The notes below the pieces were generated by a model. That model worked only from the letters and a program-made list of their open reading frames with translations. It was not told the DNA's origin and made no database searches. Of a stretch of 64,000 bases of DNA, positions 57,814-64,000 are shown piece by piece. Each line of letters opens with the position of its first letter. Position 1 is the stretch's first letter. A program made the translations under genes and the position numbers. Source of the stretch: Tistrella mobilis KA081020-065 (GTDB lineage Bacteria; Pseudomonadota; Alphaproteobacteria; Tistrellales; Tistrellaceae); contig NC_017956.1 in assembly GCF_000264455.2 (NCBI RefSeq), positions 3,855,493 through 3,919,492 on the forward strand, in the 5' to 3' direction.

Positions 57814-59328
57814 TCAGCCCAGGATGAGCCAGAGCAGGGCCACCAGCAGGCCGCCGCCGATCGCGGCCGAAAGCCGGCTGCCGCTCATGATCACCGGGCG
57901 CGGCCGCTCGGGATCGCTCAGGGTTTCCAGCCGATCCATGATCCGGGGCAGGCGCTGCGCCAGATGAAGCATCTCGCGCGCGGTGGTCTCGGCGCGGGCG
58001 CGCGGGCCCAGATTGGCGGCCATCCATTCGCGGATCAGCGGCTCGGCCAGCACCCACATATTGGCGCCGGGGTCCAGCAGTCGGGCCATACCTTCCGCCT
58101 GGACCATAGTCTTCTGGAGCAGCAGCAGCTGGGGCTGCGTCTCCATCTGGAAGGTGGTCGTGACCTGGAACAGCTGGGCGAGCAGCCGGCCGATCGAGAT
58201 CTCGTTCTGGGGCTTGCCCAGGATCGGCTCGCCGATCGAGCGGGCAGCCTGGGCAAAGAGCGGCCGCGACTGGTCGGGGGGGACGAAACCGGCCGCAAAA
58301 TGCACGTCGGCCACCGCATCGTAGTCGCGGGTCAGGAAGGCGCGCAGCATCTCTGCCAGATAGAGCCGCGACTGACGGTCCAGCCGGCCCATGATGCCGA
58401 AATCGACCACGGCGATGCGACCGTCGGGCAGGATGAACAGGTTGCCCGGATGCATGTCGCCATGGAAGAAGCCGTCGCGGAACACCTGCAGGAAGAAGAC
58501 CCGGGCGGCATTCGCCATGATTTCGCGCCCGTCGAGGCCTGCGGCCTCGAGCGCTGCGGTGTCGTCGGCACGCACGCCGCCGGTGATCCGCTCCAGCGTC
58601 ATGACCCGGGCGGCGGTGCGCATCCAGTCGATCTCTGGCACCATGAAGCCGGGATCGCCCTCGAAATTCTCGCGCAGCTCCTGGCCTGCCGCCGCTTCCA
58701 TTCGCAGGTCGGTTTCGATCGCCACCACTTCCGACAGGGTGCGGACCACCTCGACCGGTTTCAGCCGGCGGCTGCCGGGCAGCAGGCGCTCCAGCCAGCG
58801 GGCGATCCAGGCGAAGAGGGCGAGGTCGGTGGCGAGCGCGCGTTCCACCCCCGGACGCAGTACCTTGACCGCGACCTCGCGGCCGTCGGTGGTCTCGGCG
58901 AAATGGACCTGGGCGACCGAGGCTGCCGCCACCGGCACGTCGTCGAACTGCGCGAAGAGATCGCTGACCGGCCGTTCGAAAGACTGTTCGATGATCCGCC
59001 GCGCATCCGCCCCAGGGAAGGGCGGCAGTCTATCCTGCAGCCGGGCCAGATCGCGCGCCACGGTTTCGCCGATCAGGTCGGCGCGGATCGACAGCACCTG
59101 GCCGAGCTTCACGAAACTGGGGCCGAGGGCGGTGAGCGCCCGGGCCAGCCTTTCGCCTTCCGCCAGCTCGCGCAGGTCGCGCCGGGTCAGGCGCCGGGCG
59201 GTCCGTCCGGCAAACCCCGCTGCCGGATGCTGGGTCGCCAGCTGTTCGAGCGGGAAGAGCGCGCCGTGACGGGCGAGGACATAGCCGATGCGCGAAAGCC
59301 GCAGCAGGTGGCGCAGGGTCGAGAACAT
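57814..59328 (-). CDS. ubiB: Ubiquinone biosynthesis accessory kinase-like protein UbiB
   Basis: ADCK/UbiB atypical kinase-like ATPase required for ubiquinone synthesis. The 504-residue protein has the signature KLGQ (K74-Q77) in the N-terminal extension, an Ala-rich nucleotide loop (VAAASVAQVH, about 133-142) in place of the Gly-rich loop, HGDMHPGN at 289-296 and DFG at 309-311. A C-terminal membrane segment (about 482-502) anchors it. It follows ubiE by 27 bp on the same strand, the usual pairing. Confidence 0.95.
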   Translation of the reverse strand: MFSTLRHLLRLSRIGYVLARHGALFPLEQLATQHPAAGFAGRTARRLTRRDLRELAEGERLARALTALGPSFVKLGQVLSIRADLIGETVARDLARLQDRLPPFPGADARRIIEQSFERPVSDLFAQFDDVPVAAASVAQVHFAETTDGREVAVKVLRPGVERALATDLALFAWIARWLERLLPGSRRLKPVEVVRTLSEVVAIETDLRMEAAAGQELRENFEGDPGFMVPEIDWMRTAARVMTLERITGGVRADDTAALEAAGLDGREIMANAARVFFLQVFRDGFFHGDMHPGNLFILPDGRIAVVDFGIMGRLDRQSRLYLAEMLRAFLTRDYDAVADVHFAAGFVPPDQSRPLFAQAARSIGEPILGKPQNEISIGRLLAQLFQVTTTFQMETQPQLLLLQKTMVQAEGMARLLDPGANMWVLAEPLIREWMAANLGPRARAETTAREMLHLAQRLPRIMDRLETLSDPERPRPVIMSGSRLSAAIGGGLLVALLWLILG

Positions 59329-59355
59329 GGGGGTCCGATCGGGAGAGGCGGGCGC

Positions 59356-60168
59356 TCAGACGTTCCAGGCCGAGTGCAGGGCGGCGATGCCGCCGGACAG
59401 CAGCCGCACCTTGACCTGGCGGAAGCCGGCGTCCGCGATCATCCCGGCGAAGCGGTCGGCGCTCGGGAATTTGCGGATGCTTTCGGCGAGGTAACGATAG
59501 CTCGCGGCATCGCGCGCGACCACCCGGCCCACCTGCGGCAGCACCTTGAAGGAATAGAGATCGTAAAGCCGGTCGAGCACCGGCGCCTGCACCTGAGAGA
59601 ATTCCAGGCACATGAACCGGCCGCCGGGCTTCAGCACCCGCCGCGCTTCGGCAAGTGCCGCCGGGATGTCGGCGACGTTCCGGATGCCGAACGCGATGGT
59701 GTAGACATCGACCGAGGCCGACCGGACCGGCAGCACCTCGGCATTGCCCGCCACCCAGTCGATGCCGTCCAGGATGCCGCGATCGACCGCCCGGTCGCGG
59801 CCGACCTCGAGCATCGCAGGTGTCAGGTCGCAGACCGTCACCCGTGCCGGCGGCAGCTGGGCGGCGGCGGAACCGGCATTGCGCCGGGCGCGATCGATGA
59901 AGCGGAAGGCGATGTCGCCGGTGCCGCCGGCCACGTCGAGCAGGTGCTGGCCGGGCCGCGGCGCCAGCCAGTCCATCATCGCGTCCTTCCACAGCCGGTG
60001 GACGCCGCCGCTCAGCAGGTCGTTCATCAGGTCGTAGCGCCGGGCGACGCTGTCGAACACGCCGCGCACCATGCGGCGCTTTTGGCCGACCGTGGTGCTG
60101 GTGAACCCGAAATCGGCAGGGCGCTCGTCGCCGGCGTGCCGGCCGGCGGGCTCGTCGATCACTGACAT
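59356..60168 (-). CDS. ubiE: Ubiquinone/menaquinone biosynthesis C-methyltransferase UbiE
   Basis: SAM-dependent C-methyltransferase of quinone synthesis. In the 270-residue protein the SAM motif VAGGTGD is at 79-85 and the UbiE/COQ5 signatures [17 protein letters not shown] and [15 protein letters not shown] are intact. ATG 60168 has GAGG 7 nt upstream; earlier in-frame codons would cross the divergent mutM start. The pair ubiE-ubiB is transcribed away from mutM across an 80-bp gap. Confidence 0.95.
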   Translation of the reverse strand: MSVIDEPAGRHAGDERPADFGFTSTTVGQKRRMVRGVFDSVARRYDLMNDLLSGGVHRLWKDAMMDWLAPRPGQHLLDVAGGTGDIAFRFIDRARRNAGSAAAQLPPARVTVCDLTPAMLEVGRDRAVDRGILDGIDWVAGNAEVLPVRSASVDVYTIAFGIRNVADIPAALAEARRVLKPGGRFMCLEFSQVQAPVLDRLYDLYSFKVLPQVGRVVARDAASYRYLAESIRKFPSADRFAGMIADAGFRQVKVRLLSGGIAALHSAWNV

Positions 60169-60247
60169 CGCTCGTCCTCGGAACCTTCGGGTGCGGGTGC
60201 GCGAGGGAACATAGCGCGGGCCGGGGCATTGCGCTACCCTCGCCCCC

Positions 60248-61111
60248 ATGCCAGAGCTGCCCGAAGTCGAAACCGTGCTCAGGGGCATCGCCCCCAGGAT
60301 GATCGGACGCCGCCTTGCCGAGGTCGAGGCGCGGCGCCCGGATCTGCGTCGCCCGCTGCCCGCCGGTTTCGTGCAGCGGCTGACGGGGCGTGCCGTGATC
60401 GCGGCGGATCGTCGCGCCAAATATCTGCGCCTGCACCTTGAGGGGGGCGAGACGCTGATCGTCCATCTGGGCATGTCGGGCCGGCTGGTGATCGAGGATG
60501 CGCCGCCGCCGGTCGCCTTCCATCACGGCCCCTCGATCGCGGTGGCGGATGCGCCCCATACCCATGTCGTGTTTCGCCTGGACGATGGCACCCGGATCCT
60601 GTTCGCCGATCCGCGCCGCTTCGGGCTGATGGACATCGCCGCCACCGACGATCTGGACGCCCATGACCTCTTCGCCCATCTGGGACCGGAGCCGCTCGGC
60701 AACGGTTTCTCGGGGCCCTATCTCGCCCGGGCCTTCGAGGGGCGGCGTGCCCCGGTGAAGGCGCTGCTGCTGGATCAGCGCGTGGTGGTGGGGGTCGGCA
60801 ACATCTATGCGAGCGAAAGCCTGTTCGAGGCCGGCATCCACCCGGCCCGTGCCGCCGGCACCCTGTCGGCCGAGGATTGCGACCGGCTGGCGGCGGCGGT
60901 TCGGGCGACGCTCGACCGGGCGATCACCGCCGGCGGCTCCACCCTCAGGGATTTCGTCGGCGCCTCGGGCGAACTCGGCTACTTCCAGCACAGTTTCCGG
61001 GTCTATGACCGGGCCGACGCCCCCTGTTCGCGGGAGGGCTGCGGCGGTACCATAGAACGCGTCGTTCAATCGAACCGTGCCACCTATTTCTGTTCCCGGT
61101 GTCAGGCATGA
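60248..61111 (+). CDS. mutM: Formamidopyrimidine-DNA glycosylase
   Basis: Repairs 8-oxoguanine and formamidopyrimidines. The 287-residue protein starts with the catalytic Pro2-Glu3 ([10 protein letters not shown]), includes the helix-two-turn-helix region and ends in a zinc finger with C260, C265, C282 and C285; normal proteins have C-x2-C in the first pair, but here it is C-x4-C (CSREGC), a known variation in alphaproteobacteria. Its stop overlaps the next start as ATGA. Confidence 0.95.
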   Translation: MPELPEVETVLRGIAPRMIGRRLAEVEARRPDLRRPLPAGFVQRLTGRAVIAADRRAKYLRLHLEGGETLIVHLGMSGRLVIEDAPPPVAFHHGPSIAVADAPHTHVVFRLDDGTRILFADPRRFGLMDIAATDDLDAHDLFAHLGPEPLGNGFSGPYLARAFEGRRAPVKALLLDQRVVVGVGNIYASESLFEAGIHPARAAGTLSAEDCDRLAAAVRATLDRAITAGGSTLRDFVGASGELGYFQHSFRVYDRADAPCSREGCGGTIERVVQSNRATYFCSRCQA

Positions 61112-61536
61112 CCGTTTTCCGGACCATGATCGTCCTTGCGGCGCTCGCGATCGCCGGCCCCATGACCATCGGTCTCAGCCCGGTTGAGGCCGCCGACACC
61201 GAGTTCCTGGGCCAGGTCGAAGATCTGCCGCTGGCCCCGGGGCTCGCCGAGGATGCGGGGGGCTTTACGTTTGACAAGCCCGACGGGCGTATCGTAGAGG
61301 CTTACGCAGTCGGTCGTGTGACCGGTGCACAGGTGATGCGCTTCTACCGCGACGCCCTGCCCCAGCTGGGCTGGCGCGAGGTCGGGGGTGCCGCCGCCGC
61401 ATCCGGTGCCGGCGCCGGTATCGCCGCCTTCACCCGCGGGACCGAGCGTCTGACGATCGACACGGCCGAGCAATCCTCCGGCCGTCTGGTCGTGCATTTC
61501 GTGCTGGCACCCGCCGAGGGTGCTGCGCGCCCCTGA
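61108..61536 (+). CDS. Small secreted protein of unknown function
   Basis: A 142-residue protein with a signal peptide (about residues 1-31, ending PVEAAD) and a compact mature domain whose central part reads [28 protein letters not shown] do not recognise the family with certainty; small secreted proteins of this shape occur in this position (mutM - echA) in other alphaproteobacteria. The ATG overlaps the mutM stop, so the two are co-translated. The mature part lacks cysteines and membrane segments, and so probably lies in the periplasm. Confidence 0.75.
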   Translation: MTVFRTMIVLAALAIAGPMTIGLSPVEAADTEFLGQVEDLPLAPGLAEDAGGFTFDKPDGRIVEAYAVGRVTGAQVMRFYRDALPQLGWREVGGAAAASGAGAGIAAFTRGTERLTIDTAEQSSGRLVVHFVLAPAEGAARP

Positions 61537-61684
61537 CAGCCAGGCTCCCGCCCCTGCCGGGAGGCCGCCGGGCGTCGGGACGTCAGTCTTCATCGACCGG
61601 CTTCGGGACCAGGCAGGCGGCGAAGGATCCCGCATCCGCCGCCCCGGTGAAGCCGACGCGGGATCGCGGAGGGAGCAGACCCAC

Positions 61685-62458
61685 ATGTCCTACAAGAACA
61701 TCCTGGTCGACACGCGCGGCGCCGTCGGGCTGATCCAGCTCAACCGGCCCAAGGCGTTGAACGCGCTCTGCGCCGAACTGATCGAGGAGCTGAACGCGGC
61801 GCTCGACGCCTATGAGGCGGATCCCGAGATCGGCGCGATCGTGCTGACCGGCAGCGAGAAGGCCTTTGCGGCCGGCGCCGACATCAAGGAGATGCTGCCC
61901 AAGTCCTTCCAGGACGTCTACATGGAGGACTTCATCTCGCGCTGGGAGCGGGTGACCCGCTGCAAGAAGCCGGTGATCGCGGCGGTGTCGGGCTATGCGC
62001 TCGGCGGCGGCTGCGAGCTGGCGATGATGTGCGATTTCATTCTGGCGGCCGAGAATGCGAAGTTCGGCCAGCCCGAGATCAATCTCGGCACCATTCCGGG
62101 CTCGGGCGGCACCCAGCGCCTCACCCGTTTCGTCGGCAAGTCCAAGGCCATGGAAATGTGCCTGACCGGCCGGATGATGGATGCCGAGGAAGCCGAGCGT
62201 GCGGGGCTGGTCAGCAGGATCCTGCCGGTGGCCGAGCTGCTGGACGAAGCGCTGAAGGTCGCCCAGGCGATCGCCGCCAAGTCCCTGCCCTCGGTGATGA
62301 TGGCCAAGGAGGCGGTCAATGCCGCCTATGAGACCACGCTGACCCAGGGCGTGCGCTTCGAACGCCGGCTGTTCCATTCGAGCTTTGCGCTCGAGGATCG
62401 CCGCGAGGGCATGACCGCCTTCTCGGAGAAGCGCGAGCCCCAGTTCAAGAACCGCTGA
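61685..62458 (+). CDS. Enoyl-CoA hydratase
   Basis: A 257-residue crotonase that hydrates trans-2-enoyl-CoA in beta-oxidation. Both catalytic glutamates are present, E111 ([11 protein letters not shown]) and E131 ([12 protein letters not shown]), and [11 protein letters not shown] supplies the oxyanion-hole backbone, as in rat mitochondrial crotonase. ATG 61685 gives the standard length. The gene sits between mutM and rpsT, as in many alphaproteobacteria, and has no other beta-oxidation gene beside it. Confidence 0.93.
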   Translation: MSYKNILVDTRGAVGLIQLNRPKALNALCAELIEELNAALDAYEADPEIGAIVLTGSEKAFAAGADIKEMLPKSFQDVYMEDFISRWERVTRCKKPVIAAVSGYALGGGCELAMMCDFILAAENAKFGQPEINLGTIPGSGGTQRLTRFVGKSKAMEMCLTGRMMDAEEAERAGLVSRILPVAELLDEALKVAQAIAAKSLPSVMMAKEAVNAAYETTLTQGVRFERRLFHSSFALEDRREGMTAFSEKREPQFKNR

Positions 62459-62562
62459 CCACATCCCGCCGACCGGTGCCGGCCCGGCGGGAATCGCAGT
62501 GGTTGCACGACAACGGCCGGCGGCGTTCCGGCCGGAGCGCTTTCGGCTTTGCCGATAACGTC

Positions 62563-62591
62563 TTGACTCAATCGTGGACCGCACCTATCGT
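62563..62591 (+). promoter_or_regulatory. Promoter of rpsT
   Basis: TTGACT (62563-62568) and TATCGT (62586-62591) with a 17-bp spacer lie 52 bp before rpsT, a strong housekeeping promoter as expected for a ribosomal gene. Confidence 0.75.
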
Positions 62592-62642
62592 CCGCGGCCT
62601 GAGTTTCCCCTTATCCCGAACGTATCCGAAGGGCCGACCCTG

Positions 62643-62912
62643 ATGGCCAATCATGTCTCCGCCGAGAAGCGTATCCGTCGCAACGCGCGCCGGGCCGAAA
62701 TCAACGGCGCTCGTATCAGCCGCATCCGCACCTTCGTGAAGAAGGTCGAAAAGGCCCTTGCCCTGGGCGACAAGGATGCCGCCGTCGCCGCTTTCGCCGT
62801 CGCCGAGCCGGAACTGCGTCGCGGCGTGAACAAGGGCGTGCTGCACGGCAACACCGCCTCGCGCAAGATCTCGCGCCTCAGCGCGCGCGTGAAGGCGCTG
62901 TCGCAGGCCTGA
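62643..62912 (+). CDS. rpsT: 30S ribosomal protein S20
   Basis: The 89-residue product matches S20: [17 protein letters not shown] at the start and [24 protein letters not shown] in the middle, with the C-terminal [20 protein letters not shown]20 binds 16S rRNA early in 30S assembly. AAGGG precedes ATG 62643. In most alphaproteobacteria dnaA follows rpsT; here a run of hairpins and a rhodanese gene follow instead. Confidence 0.96.
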   Translation: MANHVSAEKRIRRNARRAEINGARISRIRTFVKKVEKALALGDKDAAVAAFAVAEPELRRGVNKGVLHGNTASRKISRLSARVKALSQA

Positions 62913-63465
62913 GCCCGCAGCGATCCGGCGCCGGATCGTGGCTGAAACTCCGGAAACCCGGAGGTGACAGTCAGGGTCTTCGGCATATGGTCGCAGGCAG
63001 CCCGACATCCTTCGACGCACGGCATGCGATCTCCGCATGCCGTGCGTCGTCGTGTCGGGATTAATGCAGCGCATCAAAAGATCGCGTTCGCATTTCGGAC
63101 CCGTTGCCAGCCGCCCGGGCCGGGGCTAGTCTAGGCCCCATCGAATGCAGGTCCGTCCCCACAGCGGCCGAGCGTACCGGAGGTTCCGGACCGGATGCCT
63201 TGTCAGGCATCCGATCTATCGAATCCGAGGCATGTTCGCCGATGGTTTCGACCGACCTGTTTCCCCAAGCCTTTCGAAGAGCGGATGTGGACGGCGCGTC
63301 ATTCGGTGCATGGACATCGAATGATGACGCAGAGGCTTTGTCCGCAGGCGGCCCCGAGGGCCTGACCATGCGGATCCCGTGGCCCCGGGCCATGCGCGTG
63401 TCCTTTGCCTGCCGCGTCCCTCATCCCTTCGTCCTGATCTGCCAGAGGAGCCACGAGGCGACGCC
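62913..63465. other. Hairpin-rich non-coding region after rpsT
   Basis: 553 bp without a gene I can support. It contains four perfect inverted repeats: the 18-bp palindrome CGATCCGGC-GCCGGATCG (62921-62938); CTCCGG-AAAC-CCGGAG (62948-62963); an extended hairpin with a 16-bp inner stem (63013-63049) and a 7-bp outer stem (63001-63059); and CGGATGCCT-TGTC-AGGCATCCG (63192-63213). I saw no cluster of DnaA boxes and no AT-rich unwinding element, so it does not look like oriC. The DNA from about 63240 to 63430 has weak coding character in one frame, but I do not call a gene. Confidence 0.7.
63001..63059 (+). repeat. Extended 59-bp hairpin downstream of rpsT
   Basis: Inner arms CGACGCACGGCATGCG (63013-63028) and CGCATGCCGTGCGTCG (63034-63049) form a perfect 16-bp stem with a 5-nt loop. 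Outer arms CCCGACA (63001-63007) and TGTCGGG (63053-63059) add seven pairs across an internal loop. No U-tract follows (GGATTAATG). Confidence 0.85.
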
Positions 63466-63936
63466 ATGGCCAGCACCGACGACATCCGCCGCAACGCATC
63501 GGCCCGTACGGGCGCCCAGGCCGGCTATGCCGGCGACGTCACGCCCGAGGAGGCGTGGGCCTTTCTGGAGCAGCAGCCCGACGCGGTTCTGGTCGACGTG
63601 CGCACCCGCGAGGAATGGATGTTCGTGGGCCTGCCGCTGCTCCAGCCCCTGGGCAAGGAGCCGCAGCTGATTTCGTGGCAGGTCTGGCCGCAGATGGCGC
63701 CCAACCGCGACTTCACCAATGCGCTGGCCGAGGCCGGCGTCGGCCGCGAGCAGCCGGTGCTGTTCCTGTGCCGCAGCGGCGCCCGGTCGCGGGCTGCTGC
63801 CATCGCGGCCACGGCTGCGGGCTATGAGACGGCGTTCAACATTGCAGGCGGGTTCGAGGGGGATGTCGGCCCCGACGGACATCGCGGTACGGTCAACGGC
63901 TGGAAGGCGGCGGGGCTGCCCTGGTTCCAGAACTGA
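63466..63936 (+). CDS. Rhodanese-like domain protein
   Basis: A 156-residue single-domain rhodanese with active-site C102 in LFLCRSGARSRAAA, the loop that carries the persulfide. The N-terminal part (VLVDVRTREEWMFVGLP) is typical. These proteins transfer sulfur to cyanide or other thiophilic acceptors; the true partner is unknown. There is no signal peptide. GAGG stands 7 nt upstream of ATG 63466. The last 64 bp of the window show nothing further. Confidence 0.9.
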   Translation: MASTDDIRRNASARTGAQAGYAGDVTPEEAWAFLEQQPDAVLVDVRTREEWMFVGLPLLQPLGKEPQLISWQVWPQMAPNRDFTNALAEAGVGREQPVLFLCRSGARSRAAAIAATAAGYETAFNIAGGFEGDVGPDGHRGTVNGWKAAGLPWFQN

Positions 63937-64000
63937 TCCGACCGTCCGTCACCGCCGTGTCGTGGCCCGAGAGGGGGCGGCGCGGTTGCCGTTCGTCCGC

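Noticed and set aside
62913..63465. Replication origin after rpsT
   Set aside because: No cluster of DnaA boxes and no AT-rich stretch; only GC-rich hairpins are seen.
63104..63670. 188-codon plus-strand frame before and across the rhodanese start
   Set aside because: It overlaps the certain rhodanese gene in another frame and has no conserved feature; a short gene from 63241 cannot be excluded, but I cannot support it.

Overview
The window is a dense, GC-rich stretch of bacterial chromosome (I estimate well above 60 % GC) from an alphaproteobacterium. Gene families and gene order point there: MucR, Irr beside rubrerythrin, a Fur/Mur-type regulator, olsB-olsA, lnt-XRE regulator-metK-trmB-rimP-nusA-ylxR-infB-rbfA-truB-rpsO-pnp, and dut-coaBC-ubiB-ubiE-mutM-echA-rpsT. 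A Rhodospirillales-like (Tistrella-type) organism would fit, but I cannot assign a species. I see no tRNA, rRNA, CRISPR array, transposase or phage gene.

Layout. 1-0.5 kb: 3' end of an acyl-CoA synthetase gene. 0.7-7.4 kb: phosphate regulon pstS-pstC-pstA-pstB-phoU-phoB behind a three-repeat Pho box, with no phoR beside it. 7.4-13 kb: LysE exporter, trpS, a TauE/TIGR02186/UspA set and a class III nucleotide cyclase. 13-18.2 kb: soxR divergent from a DoxX-MFP-RND operon that has the content and order of Pseudomonas mexGHI, with a SoxR-type 19-bp-spacer promoter between them. 18.3-23.8 kb: Nfu protein, Bax-like hydrolase, diacylglycerol-kinase-type protein with a C-terminal extension that may also be made separately, SDR, D-Ala-D-Ala dipeptidase, tsaB and rimI. 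23.8-27.4 kb: TusA protein, mucR, fur and the ornithine-lipid pair olsB-olsA. 27.5-33.6 kb: miaB-phoH-ybeY, then corC-lnt. 33.8-47.3 kb: XRE regulator, metK, trmB and the translation/RNA block rimP to pnp. 47.6-50.2 kb: nitronate-monooxygenase-like flavoprotein with an added Cys cluster, irr and rubrerythrin. 50.2-55.8 kb: SH3 protein, D-2-hydroxyacid dehydrogenase, an atypical NYN nuclease gene, then DsrE protein, MoeB/ThiF E1-like enzyme, cysK and an Rrf2 regulator on the minus strand. 55.9-63 kb: dut-coaBC and ubiB-ubiE (minus), mutM, a small secreted protein, enoyl-CoA hydratase and rpsT. The end holds a rhodanese gene after 550 bp of hairpin-rich non-coding DNA, where many relatives carry dnaA.

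Most of the content is housekeeping. The parts that reward a second look are: the SoxR/MexGHI-like redox-efflux module; the possible internal start in the diacylglycerol-kinase gene; a promoter-terminator leader before rimP-nusA-infB with a competing stem; structured leaders before metK and pnp; many perfect intergenic inverted repeats without U-tracts, two of them with 16-bp stems (after infB and after rpsT); the flavoprotein with a CxxCxxxC...C cluster; and the NYN gene in locally AT-richer DNA. No whole new multi-gene system stands out beyond these.
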